Both the position numbers and the translations under genes were made by a program. Under the pieces are notes generated by a model. That model was not told where the DNA came from, did not search any database, and was given only the letters and a program-made list of their open reading frames with translations. A stretch of DNA of 49,026 bases, taken from an uncultured Kiritimatiellota bacterium (GTDB lineage: Bacteria; Verrucomicrobiota; Kiritimatiellia; RFP12; UBA1067). This document shows, piece after piece, positions 8,417 through 18,122 of the stretch. The stretch spans positions 1 to 49,026 of the forward strand of contig CAKTZA010000022.1 in assembly GCA_934635045.1 (NCBI GenBank), in the 5' to 3' direction. Position 1 is the stretch's first letter; every line of letters starts with the position of its first letter.

Positions 8417-9574
8417 TCACCGGTCGAGGACGTTGATCTGCCGCCCGTAGCTCGACAGCATCTCGGCAGGGCCGTGCGCCTTCACGAGAAGGCCGTCTTC
8501 CCAGCGGAACCCCTGCGGACCGCGATGGAGGAACATGTCCTGCATGAAGGCCATGCCCGCCTCCAGCGCGTAGGTCGAGCTCGTCTCCAGGAACGGGTAT
8601 TCGCACTCCATCTGGCCCGTGCCGTGGCACGGCCCATAGAGCAGCGCGTCGCCGTAGCCCCGGTCGATGACGTACTGGTGGACCTTCTTCGCGACGTCGC
8701 CCGACACCCGCCCCGCGCGCATCTCGTCGAACGTGAGGTTCGCCGCGTCCAGCCCGACCTGAAGGAACTTCAGCGTCTCCTTCGGGCACTTGCCGAGCAC
8801 GACGGGACGCCCGATGGAGGCCGAATAGCCCTCAACCTTCGCGCCGATGGAGAAGTGGATGATCTCGCCGCGCTTCACCTTGCGCAGCGTCGGACGCGAG
8901 ATCGCCTGGTTCGAGTTCGGCCCCGAACAGCACCAGATCGGATAGCCCGTCGCCTCCGCGCCCGCCGCCGTCATCGCCTGCGTCGCAATGCCGCAGAGCT
9001 CGGCTTCCGTCATGCCGGGGCGAATCGCGTCCAGCACCGCCTTGAAGCCCGCCTCGCTCGCCTTCGCCGCCGCCTTGAGGCACTTCACCTCGGCCGACGA
9101 CTTCTTCATGTAGAGCGGGCGGATCAGGTCGTCCGCCGGAACGATGTTCTTCAGCCCGCCCATCGCCTTCGCGAACGGCACCATCATCGCGTACGGGAAG
9201 AGGAAATAGCCCGAAAGGCCGACCTTCTTCAGCCCGTAGCGGCGGACGACGTCCGCCCACTTCGGCAGCTTCGAGCCCGGATAGTCCGGCTGGGACGACT
9301 CGCGGAAGTCCATGAGCTGGATGACGTTCGGGATCTTCGTGCGCGCCGAGGCGTAGGTCAGCGACTCGGGGCCGATCAGCAGCGCCGCCTCGCCCTTCGC
9401 GGGGATCAGCACCGCCGCCGTCTCGAAGCTCGGCCAGTAGTCGGCGAAATAGCGAACCTGCGCCGGCTCGCACTCGGTCGAGAAGACCAGAATGGCGTCC
9501 AGCCCGTTTCGTGAGACGATCGCGCGCGCCGCCTCCAGGCGGTTCGCGAAGTCAGTTGACTTGAGAATTCCCAT
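8417..9574 (-). CDS. M24-fold (aminopeptidase P/creatinase-like) protein lacking most metal ligands
   Basis: A 385-residue two-domain protein: creatinase-type N-domain (residues 1-150) and pita-bread domain (about 155-385). M24 metallopeptidases need Asp, Asp, His, Glu, Glu. Here the first Asp is Ser (HFSIGAKVEGY), the second is Ser (YSASIGR), and the fourth ligand region reads GMAFMQDMF. His survives in GPCHGTGQ, and a Glu in RWEDGLLV. It therefore resembles metal-free creatinase-type members, or has lost activity, rather than a prolidase. GAAGGAG lies 10 nt before the ATG, with TGATACAAT about 35 nt above. First gene of the operon with amidohydrolase, GH20-like enzyme and rhaT. An amidino- or lactam-hydrolase role is possible. 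Confidence 0.75.
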   Translation of the reverse strand: MGILKSTDFANRLEAARAIVSRNGLDAILVFSTECEPAQVRYFADYWPSFETAAVLIPAKGEAALLIGPESLTYASARTKIPNVIQLMDFRESSQPDYPGSKLPKWADVVRRYGLKKVGLSGYFLFPYAMMVPFAKAMGGLKNIVPADDLIRPLYMKKSSAEVKCLKAAAKASEAGFKAVLDAIRPGMTEAELCGIATQAMTAAGAEATGYPIWCCSGPNSNQAISRPTLRKVKRGEIIHFSIGAKVEGYSASIGRPVVLGKCPKETLKFLQVGLDAANLTFDEMRAGRVSGDVAKKVHQYVIDRGYGDALLYGPCHGTGQMECEYPFLETSSTYALEAGMAFMQDMFLHRGPQGFRWEDGLLVKAHGPAEMLSSYGRQINVLDR

Positions 9575-9608
9575 CTTTCAGATACTCCTTCGTTGAGTGA
9601 ATGAAGGT

Positions 9609-9617
9609 ATTGTATCA
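9609..9617 (-). promoter_or_regulatory. TGATACAAT promoter of the M24/GH20/rhaT operon
   Basis: TGATACAAT on the minus strand predicts a start near 9602 and a leader of about 28 nt containing GAAGGAG. It is the only promoter-like element seen for the four-gene operon running to 4607. Confidence 0.55.
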
Positions 9618-9687
9618 TTATTTGCCGCAGAAGGGAATGTAAAAATCGCCTTTTCTTTTGCTCTTTTCGCCAGCCCGCGTCCGCACC

Positions 9688-11937
<2,250 letters not shown>

Positions 11938-11985
11938 TCAAATCGTCTTTCTTCAAGAAGTTCAGGACTCGCCCATGAGGTGCAT

Positions 11986-11994
11986 ATTATACCA
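11986..11994 (-). promoter_or_regulatory. extended -10 promoter of gyrB
   Basis: TGGTATAAT on the minus strand, perfect extended -10. Predicted start near 11979 and a leader of about 42 nt. No -35 match. Confidence 0.6.
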
Positions 11995-12053
11995 TATTTG
12001 GCCCATCCACCCGACTGCCGACCCCTCCGGGCCACTGATTATGGCTCTCCGGT

Positions 12054-12096
12054 TTTTTCGGGACATCTTATCCCGATTTCCCGAAAAATCGGGATA
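12054..12096. other. two overlapping, mutually exclusive inverted repeats
   Basis: TTTTTCGGGA (12054-12063) pairs with TCCCGAAAAA (12079-12088), 10 bp perfect. TATCCCGATTT (12069-12079) pairs with AAATCGGGATA (12086-12096), 11 bp perfect. The arms overlap, so only one hairpin can form at a time. They lie between the end of the gene at 12202 and the gyrB promoter. No T-run follows either, so termination is not evident. The rest of 11995-12201 shows nothing I recognise. Confidence 0.5.
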
Positions 12097-12201
12097 GGTT
12101 GCTTGTCGCGGCCGCACGCGCGAGGATTCTGCGACAGCCTTTCTTGTCCCTTCTACGCCTCTACACTCCGCCAGCCGCCTTCGCGCCCCTCGGCCGGCGC
12201 G

Positions 12202-13794
12202 TCAGTCCGCGAACGTCAGGCGGTGAATCGCGAGCCGTGACGGCTTGAACTTCACCTTCGGCAGGGCGTTCGTCGAAAGGCCCGGCAGCAGCACCTGCAG
12301 GCGCGACGCGCCGGTGTCGGGAATCCGCACGACGTCCATCGCGCGCCGCATCCCGTCCGCCGCCGTTTCGAGCGTCTGACGGCGGTGGCCGAGCCACGGC
12401 ACCGCCGCCGTCTTCTCGTCCGGCTTGCCGAGACGCGTCCAGAGCACGTCCGCCGCGCCTCCCCCGCGCCCCTCGGCGCAGACCGCGTAATATTCGCCGG
12501 GCCTGACGTTGCCCAGTTCCCAGACGTAGTGGCCCCAGGCCTGGCGCGAGACGGCCTCGCCCGTCGCCGTCAGGTCGACGAGCGTCCCCTTCGCGGCCAT
12601 CTCCGCCATCCGCCGCCGCGCCCACGCGACGGGATCGCGCACGGCCGCGACGACGCCGAAGGCGCCCGGCAGGCGTTCCTCCAGCGTCTTCTTCGCCATC
12701 AGGGCGTGCCCGTAGCGCGGATGGGTGATCTTCCAGTCCACGAGGCGGCTCCGGCTGCAGAAGACCCACAGGCACTCGTCCGCGGCGTCCGCCGCCTGGA
12801 AGAGATTCCGCTCCCAATGGGACAGGCGGTCCTCGGGAGGGTCGTCAAAGCTCCAGCGGTCCCCGGGCGACGAGCGCGCGTACCAGTACATGTCCGGCCA
12901 GACGCCGTGCGACGCGCGCACCTGGTTGCGGTACTTGCGCCGGTTCTCGGGCGCGACCAGGGGGACGACCGTGTCGCGCACGGCCGCCGCGCTGCGGTAG
13001 AAGTCGTTGCGGCTCGCCTCGTAGCAGTAGCCATGCTCGCAGCCGTCCACGAGCGTCGCCTCGCCCGGCAGCGCGTCGAGGATGCCGTTGAAGAACGCCG
13101 GCCACAGGTCGCCCTTCGCCTTCGCCAGCGCGACCGGATCGCCCGTCTCGGCGTAGTCCGGGTCGAGCGAGAGGAGCCAGAAGGAGAGGAGCGTCATCTC
13201 GGGGAACGCGCGAAACGCGCCCTCGAACAGCTCGCGGCCCCTCCGGCGGGCCCGCGCGGCCGTCTCCCCGTAGCCGCCGTCGCCGTCCGCAAGGAAGAAC
13301 TGGCGGATCTTGTGGTAGTCCTCGCAGTCGATCAGCATGCCCTTGAGGCCGCAGGCCTTCGCGACCTCCGCGTGGACGGCGAAATTGTGCGCGAAGAGCG
13401 CCCAGCCGGCGTCATCGTCCCAGCGCATCCGCGTGTCGAGGATGCGGAAGGAGTCCATCAGCGACTGACGCAGGCCCGGCTTCGTGACGATCTCGCGGAC
13501 GATCGGGATCTGCTCCGCGAAGAAGTCGAACTGCCACGGCTCGCCGGTGCGCATGGCGTAGTCCACGCTCAGCTCCCTGCCCGCGGCGTTGCGACCCTGC
13601 ACGCGGATCGCAATGCCGTCGATCGGCAGCTCGGCGAAGAGATGCGCCTGGTCGAGGATCTCCTGCGGCGTGGCGTCGGCCGTCCCGCCCCCGTAGAAGT
13701 AGAACGTCTTCGTCTGCGCCGCCGACGCGGCGTGGGCCGGTGCAAGGGCCAGGGAAAGGGCGCATGCGCGCAAGAGGGGGGAAATGGCTTTCAT
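12202..13794 (-). CDS. secreted protein of unknown family, possibly TIM-barrel glycosidase-like
   Basis: A 530-residue exported protein; signal peptide residues 1-26 (MKAISPLLRACALSLALA, then AHAASAA). The mature protein begins TKTFYFYGGG and alternates strand and helix in a way that suggests a TIM barrel (LPIDGIAIRVQG, GLKGMLIDCEDYH, EMTLLSFWLLSLDPDY, WPDMYWYARSSPGDRW). Acidic residues in IDCEDYH could be catalytic. I do not recognise a family. The C-terminal 100 residues look like a beta domain (GEYYAVCAEGRG, SRLQVLLPGLS). ATG 13794 has GGAG 6 nt upstream and lies 20 nt after the beta-repeat surface protein; the two are probably co-transcribed. A similar pairing occurs at 40881-47779. Confidence 0.65.
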   Translation of the reverse strand: MKAISPLLRACALSLALAPAHAASAAQTKTFYFYGGGTADATPQEILDQAHLFAELPIDGIAIRVQGRNAAGRELSVDYAMRTGEPWQFDFFAEQIPIVREIVTKPGLRQSLMDSFRILDTRMRWDDDAGWALFAHNFAVHAEVAKACGLKGMLIDCEDYHKIRQFFLADGDGGYGETAARARRRGRELFEGAFRAFPEMTLLSFWLLSLDPDYAETGDPVALAKAKGDLWPAFFNGILDALPGEATLVDGCEHGYCYEASRNDFYRSAAAVRDTVVPLVAPENRRKYRNQVRASHGVWPDMYWYARSSPGDRWSFDDPPEDRLSHWERNLFQAADAADECLWVFCSRSRLVDWKITHPRYGHALMAKKTLEERLPGAFGVVAAVRDPVAWARRRMAEMAAKGTLVDLTATGEAVSRQAWGHYVWELGNVRPGEYYAVCAEGRGGGAADVLWTRLGKPDEKTAAVPWLGHRRQTLETAADGMRRAMDVVRIPDTGASRLQVLLPGLSTNALPKVKFKPSRLAIHRLTFAD

Positions 13795-13814
13795 GGCTTC
13801 TCCGTTCGATGGCA

Positions 13815-16800
13815 TTAGCGGACAATGATCACCGCGCCCGGGGCGGACACGTCCAGGTAGAGGCAGCCGTCCGCGAGGCGCAGCGCGAACGTCCGGGCCG
13901 AGGCAAGCCCTTCCGCGCGCGCGACCGTCCACGTCCCCGCCGCCGTCACGTCCGACGCGAGGAGATGGGATCCCGTCGCGGCGCGGCGGAGGTTTCCGCG
14001 CAGGACGAGCGTCCCGTCGCCGGCAAGCCGAAGCGCCCCGCTGACGCCGAGCGGCGTCGGCGTCCCGTCCGCCGCCACGACGACCTCGACCGTGCCGCCG
14101 TCCGCGACCGTGACGGAGCCGTCGACCGCGCCTTCGGAGGCGAGCGCCCGCACCTCGAGCGGCGCGCCGCCCGTGACCGTCACCCGGGCCGACGGCGCGA
14201 CCGCGACCCGGCCTACCTGCGCCGGCCGGTAGCCGGGCGTCTCCCTGCCGAACCACTTCCGGTTCAGGTAGGCCTCCACCGCCAGCACCGCGCCGCGCGA
14301 GAGCGTGTTCGTGTAGATGATCGACTCGCCGATCGTGACGCCGCCGTACGTGTAGGCGCCAGTGCCTTCCATCTTGTTCTTCAGCTGGGAGAAGGCGCTC
14401 GTGTTGACGGGCTCGGGCGTGGCGCAGGCGACCAGGCGATAGCCTTCCGCCGGAATCGTCGATTCGATCGCGCAATCCGCCCCGTTCTCGCGGAACACGG
14501 TCGCGCCGGGGCCGGAGCAGACGAGCGCGTGGTCGTAATCGAGGATCGCGTAGTGGCCCCCGCGGCGGAAATCCGTGACCATGGCATAGGCGCCCCGGGT
14601 GGCCGCGTTCGACGAACGCCGAATGCCGTAGTGCCGCCCGTCCGCCAGATAGAGCCTGTCGTCGCCGCAGCCCAGCAGGACCGACCCCGTGGGGTCCTCC
14701 GATTTCGCGACGCTGAAGAACGCCTGCGCCGGAAGGCTGTCGAACCGCAGGTCGGGCGAGGCATTCGCGTACGCCGTGTAGCTGCCGTACGGGAAGGCGA
14801 TCGCCGCGCGCGCGCCGACGGCGTTCGCGACGACCGTCGCCGTGCCCCACGTCCCCGGGATGTTCGTCGCGACGTTGACGGCCTCGCCGCGCACGTCCGC
14901 CCATTTCGTCACCTTGCCGCCCGTGTTCGTCGTCACGGACGCGGCAAGCGACGCGTCCACGTGCAGGGCGGGCGTTCCCGGCAGGTCGCGCCCGTCGTTG
15001 GCCGCGGAGCGGATGACGAGCTCGCCGCCGGAGACGACGACGTCCGCCGTCGGCGAGGCGAGGTCCTTGACGAAAGCCAGCCCCGCGCCGCGCTTCGCGA
15101 GCGTGCCGGACCCCGAGACGGTCTCGACGGCCGCCGCGCCGCCGGCCGCGATCGCCAGCTCGGCCTCCTCCCCGTCCAGCTCCAGCGCGCCGACGCTCCC
15201 GGCGAGCGTCGCCGGATCCGGCACCTGCACGTCCATGAGGCGGTACCGGTCCAGCAGGTAGCGCTCCGTCGCCAGGCGCGCGACTTCCGTCAGCTCGTTC
15301 GTGTAGACGATCGCGGCATGGAGAATCTGCCGCCCCGTGCGCCCGAGCCCCCCGGCGTTGTAGGCGAAGTTGTCGGCCGAGGCGTTGCCCGCCGTCAGGA
15401 ACTCCGCCAGCTGCGGCTTCCAGTCCGCAAGCGCCATCCCGTTCGTCGTGCCGCCCGGGTAGGCATAGCCGTCGTCGACGGACCGCCGCTCGCCGTTCAC
15501 GTAGAAGCGCCCGTTGGCCAGGGCCGGATAGGACGACTTCGTCCCGTTGTTGAAAAGCGGATAGCTCCGATAGCCCGTCGCGGCCGGGCGCATCCACATC
15601 CCGTTCGCGCCGCCCAGGAACTGGCCGCCGCCCTGATACGCGCTCTTGACGATGAAGACGGCCCGGATGTTCGAAAGCGGCCGGCTCCACATCAGGATGG
15701 CCTGGTCGTCCGCGCTCGCCGACGTCGCGTCGCACGGCAGCAGGACGCTGACGGCCGTCCCGTCCGCGCCCTTGACCAGCTGCGGCTTCAGCTTCTCGTT
15801 GCGGCTGTAGACATGCGGGCGGTCGCCGCCGCGCACGTCGTCCCAGCGGAGCACGTGTTCGCCCGACGCGTCCGTCGTGATGCCGCTCGAGACCTCCAGC
15901 CACATGGCCGGGTCGCCCGCGACGCCCGCCGCCGGCAGGCCGTAGACGAAATCGTCCTTGCGGACGCCGGCGAACTCCAGCGTCGCGCCGCCCGTGAGGG
16001 AGACCCCGACGGGACGCGGCAGCCCGCCCAGCAGGAGCGTGCCGGGGCCGTCCACGGCCGCGCCCGCCGCGCCGTCAAGCGTCTCGCAGCGGAAGGCGCC
16101 GGCCGGGATCTTCAGCACGGCTCCCGCCGACAGCGTGACGTTCCGGACAAAGGCGTCGCCCGTCGACGAGGAGATGACGAGCGTCCCCTCCCTGACCGCG
16201 AGCGTGCCCGTGTTGCGCGCAAGCTCGTTCTCCAGGTTCAGCGTCAGCGTGCCCGCGCCCTCCTTGACGAGCGTGCCGACAAGGTTGGTGAAGTTGTTGA
16301 CGGTCGCCGAGACGCCCGCCGGGACGACGAGCGCCGCATCCGACTCGGCGTCGTAGTGGGCGACGAACGGCACCTTCGGAAGCCCCGCGCCGACGGGAAG
16401 CGCCGTCCCGGGAAGCTCGACGCGGCAGCGCCCGAGGAAAAGGCCGCCCGACGCCAGCTGCCAGGCGTTCGACAGGACGACCGTGCCGGGGAAGAGGCCG
16501 TCCGCGCCCGCGGGCATCGCGATGCCGCGCACGGAGTTGCCGCTGTAGGACGAGAAGACCAGCCGCGCCTCGTCCTGCGCGCGAGCCTTGACGAGGCCCG
16601 TCCGCCCGTTCGCGCCGATGCAGCGCCACGTGGCATAGACCTGCGTGAAGGTCGGGTCAAAGGCGGCGAAGGCGATCTCGTTCGCCGCGCGCGTCTCCTC
16701 GGCCGGCTGCGAAAGCTCGATCGACCCGTCGGGGAAGATGCGCTTCAGGAACGTGCCCGGCCGGACGCCCGCGCCCGTCACCGCCGTGCCGACGGCGAGC

Positions 16801-17438
16801 GTCGCGTCCGCCCCGGCCGGGAAGAGATACGGCGAGCCCGCCGTCTGACGCCACGTGCCCGTGACGGCGTCCGCGCCGCGCGGCGCGTAGTGCCAGACGG
16901 AATTGCCGGATTGCGTCAGGTCGCCGGACTTCCACGGCGTCACGCGCACGGCGTCCGCCGTCTTCGCGTAGCGGTCGGCGCGCAGGGCCGTGTCCGCGAT
17001 CATGCGGAAGCTGCCCGAGGACGACAAGTCGCCGCAGATCTCGCAGGTCTCCCGGCTGTCGGAAACCTGTGCCGCGACGCCTTCCCCGACGGCGAGATCC
17101 ACGTAATAGGAGCCGTCCCGGAAGCTCGTGCTGTCGTTCGCGCCTCGCGTGATGCCGAGCGTCCGGTCGCCGACAAGCACCAGCTTGGCGAAGCCGGCGA
17201 AGTCCGCCGCCGTGACGTCCGCCGTCAGCTTCACGAAGCCATGCGTGCTGCGCGCGTCGAACGAGACGGCGCGCCCGGCGGCATTGCCGACCTGCGCGTC
17301 CCGCCAGTTCGCCGGCAGGAGATAGTCCGCCGCCTCGTCGACCGTCGCGCCGGCGTTGGCCGAGAGAAAGCGCGCGCTGTCGGCAGGCGCCGCGAGCGCC
17401 GCGCCCATGGCGAATGCCAGCGCCACTCCTTTAGTCAT
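13815..17438 (-). CDS. large secreted autotransporter-type beta-strand-repeat protein, start behind a poly-C/AC tract
   Basis: A 1207-residue exported protein. Signal peptide residues 1-20 (MTKGVALAFAMGAALAAPAD). The body is Gly/Ala/Val-rich beta structure with autotransporter-associated beta-strand-repeat units (LVKEGAGTLTLNLENELARN, then TGTLAVREGTLVISS; also GSGTLAKRGAGLAFVKDL) and two lectin/LamG-like regions (MWLEVSSGITTDASGEHVLR; ALHVDASLAASVTTNTGGKV) each followed by YTNELTEVARLATERYLLDR-like helices. No autotransporter barrel or PEP-CTERM tail is present; it ends PGAVIIVR, like the protein at 42853-45471. ATG 17438 lacks a ribosome binding site; AAAGGAG lies before ATG 17467, from which a 10-codon frame runs through C14(AC)6 and stops on the ATGA of this start. 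Likely surface-anchored and phase-variable (inference). Confidence 0.75.
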   Translation of the reverse strand: MTKGVALAFAMGAALAAPADSARFLSANAGATVDEAADYLLPANWRDAQVGNAAGRAVSFDARSTHGFVKLTADVTAADFAGFAKLVLVGDRTLGITRGANDSTSFRDGSYYVDLAVGEGVAAQVSDSRETCEICGDLSSSGSFRMIADTALRADRYAKTADAVRVTPWKSGDLTQSGNSVWHYAPRGADAVTGTWRQTAGSPYLFPAGADATLAVGTAVTGAGVRPGTFLKRIFPDGSIELSQPAEETRAANEIAFAAFDPTFTQVYATWRCIGANGRTGLVKARAQDEARLVFSSYSGNSVRGIAMPAGADGLFPGTVVLSNAWQLASGGLFLGRCRVELPGTALPVGAGLPKVPFVAHYDAESDAALVVPAGVSATVNNFTNLVGTLVKEGAGTLTLNLENELARNTGTLAVREGTLVISSSTGDAFVRNVTLSAGAVLKIPAGAFRCETLDGAAGAAVDGPGTLLLGGLPRPVGVSLTGGATLEFAGVRKDDFVYGLPAAGVAGDPAMWLEVSSGITTDASGEHVLRWDDVRGGDRPHVYSRNEKLKPQLVKGADGTAVSVLLPCDATSASADDQAILMWSRPLSNIRAVFIVKSAYQGGGQFLGGANGMWMRPAATGYRSYPLFNNGTKSSYPALANGRFYVNGERRSVDDGYAYPGGTTNGMALADWKPQLAEFLTAGNASADNFAYNAGGLGRTGRQILHAAIVYTNELTEVARLATERYLLDRYRLMDVQVPDPATLAGSVGALELDGEEAELAIAAGGAAAVETVSGSGTLAKRGAGLAFVKDLASPTADVVVSGGELVIRSAANDGRDLPGTPALHVDASLAASVTTNTGGKVTKWADVRGEAVNVATNIPGTWGTATVVANAVGARAAIAFPYGSYTAYANASPDLRFDSLPAQAFFSVAKSEDPTGSVLLGCGDDRLYLADGRHYGIRRSSNAATRGAYAMVTDFRRGGHYAILDYDHALVCSGPGATVFRENGADCAIESTIPAEGYRLVACATPEPVNTSAFSQLKNKMEGTGAYTYGGVTIGESIIYTNTLSRGAVLAVEAYLNRKWFGRETPGYRPAQVGRVAVAPSARVTVTGGAPLEVRALASEGAVDGSVTVADGGTVEVVVAADGTPTPLGVSGALRLAGDGTLVLRGNLRRAATGSHLLASDVTAAGTWTVARAEGLASARTFALRLADGCLYLDVSAPGAVIIVR

Positions 17439-17467
17439 GTGTGTGTGTGTGGGGGGGGGGGGGGCAT
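17435..17467 (-). CDS. 10-codon leader ORF through the poly-C/AC tract
   Basis: ATG 17467 has AAAGGAG (17480-17474) with 6-nt spacing. It reads Met, five Pro, then His-Thr-His-Thr and stops at TGA, which overlaps the surface-protein ATG as ATGA. With 15 C instead of 14 it would fuse in frame to the surface protein; with 13 or 16 it would stop at a TAA just inside that gene. Coding status is inferred from the ribosome binding site only. Confidence 0.45.
   Translation of the reverse strand: MPPPPPHTHT
17439..17464. repeat. (GT)6 plus G14 simple-sequence tract
   Basis: On the plus strand (GT)6 at 17439-17450 runs into G14 at 17451-17464. It lies between the ribosome binding site and the start codon of the surface protein. 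Such tracts change length by slipped-strand mispairing. Its exact length in a metagenomic or short-read assembly may be unreliable. Confidence 0.85.
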
Positions 17468-17516
17468 GACGGACTCCTTTGCTTTTTGGTTTGCTCTCGT
17501 TGACATCTCGGCTGTT

Positions 17517-17560
17517 CGCGTTTCCGCGTCTCGTCAGGGGGCGCACTTTGCGGAAACACG
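17517..17560 (-). other. hairpin at the 5' end of the surface-protein mRNA
   Basis: Arms 17550-17560 and 17517-17527 (GTTTCCGC / GCGGAAAC core, 11 bp with one G-U) start at about the predicted transcription start near 17557. It may stabilise the roughly 90-nt leader. Confidence 0.35.
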
Positions 17561-17563
17561 TGC

Positions 17564-17572
17564 ATTGTATCA
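17564..17572 (-). promoter_or_regulatory. TGATACAAT promoter of the beta-repeat surface protein
   Basis: TGATACAAT in a TTTGATACAAT context, as at 1477-1485. It predicts a start near 17557 and a roughly 90-nt leader before the leader-ORF ATG. Confidence 0.5.
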
Positions 17573-17591
17573 AATTCACGGATCGGGCGTT

Positions 17592-17635
17592 TGAAAAAAA
17601 GTGCAAATTCCCGTGAAAATCGTTTTTTGCACTTT
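17592..17635 (-). terminator. intrinsic terminator of the alr-argC-methyltransferase operon
   Basis: On the minus strand AAAGTGCAAA (17635-17626), an 18-nt loop, TTTGCACTTT (17607-17598), then more T residues (seven in a row in all). The stem is AT-rich but perfect over 10 bp. It lies about 140 nt after the last ORF stop at 17773; nothing else is seen in 17636-17772. Confidence 0.5.
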
Positions 17636-17772
17636 TCGCCGCGCACGCGACACGGCCCTTGCCCGCTTTGACGGTCAGGCCTAAGCCAAACCAAGGCTGG
17701 CAAGGCACGCGCGACGCCTACCGCCGCCGCGACCATCCGTGAAGGCGTTCGTCCCGACGCCGCAGCGCCAGC

Positions 17773-18108
17773 CTATTCGTAGCGCTGGAAATACTTTGAC
17801 AGGTATTTCTCCAGCCGCGTCTCCAGCCACGGCGTCACGTGCCAGTAGTCCCGCAGGTTCAGGTACTCGCCGACGGGGCCGGGCTGGCCCGGCTTCACGC
17901 CATACTCGCACTTGAGCAGGATGTTGCGGGCCGTCGCCTCGGACGAGACGAACTCGATGACCTGCGTCTTGAAGCCGAGGATGCGCAGGATCATCGCGCG
18001 GAAGGAATCCGTCAGGATGTCGCACAGCCGCTCGCGCAGAATCGACTGCCGCAACAGTCCGGCAAAGGCAACAGAAGAAGGAATTGCCATCCGCCCTTCT
18101 TCCCTCAT
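17773..18108 (-). pseudogene. C-terminal part of a split SAM-dependent methyltransferase
   Basis: A 111-residue ORF continuing the upstream methyltransferase in another frame. After a repeat-derived start (MREEGRMAIPSS) it reads VAFAGLLRQSILRERLCDIL, then TDSFRAMILRILGFKTQVIE and FVSSEATARNILLKCEY, the usual C-terminal block of PF13679-type methyltransferases after their PCCQHEL motif. The split lies in a polypurine insert. ATG 18108 overlaps the TGA of the first part as ATGA, and the insert supplies a GGAAGAGG-like ribosome binding site, so the two halves could be made by coupled translation and assemble. It could equally be a decayed gene or a sequencing frameshift. Confidence 0.65.
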
Positions 18109-18122
18109 CCCTCTTCCTTTCC
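18080..18122. repeat. polypurine insert at the methyltransferase split
   Basis: On the minus strand GGAAAGGAAGAGGGATGAGG followed by GAAGAAGGGCGGATGG. It separates the PCCQHEL motif from the C-terminal block and holds both the stop of the first ORF and the start of the second. Confidence 0.7.

Noticed and set aside
11995..12201. tRNA or small RNA gene in the largest gaps (11995-12201, 17468-17772, 27496-27784)
   Set aside because: No cloverleaf or T-loop consensus seen; the gaps hold promoters, hairpins and repeats.
13740..17594. A 1284-codon open frame on the plus strand opposite the surface protein
   Set aside because: Its product is Arg-rich low-complexity without domains. It mirrors the codon bias of the well-supported minus-strand gene.
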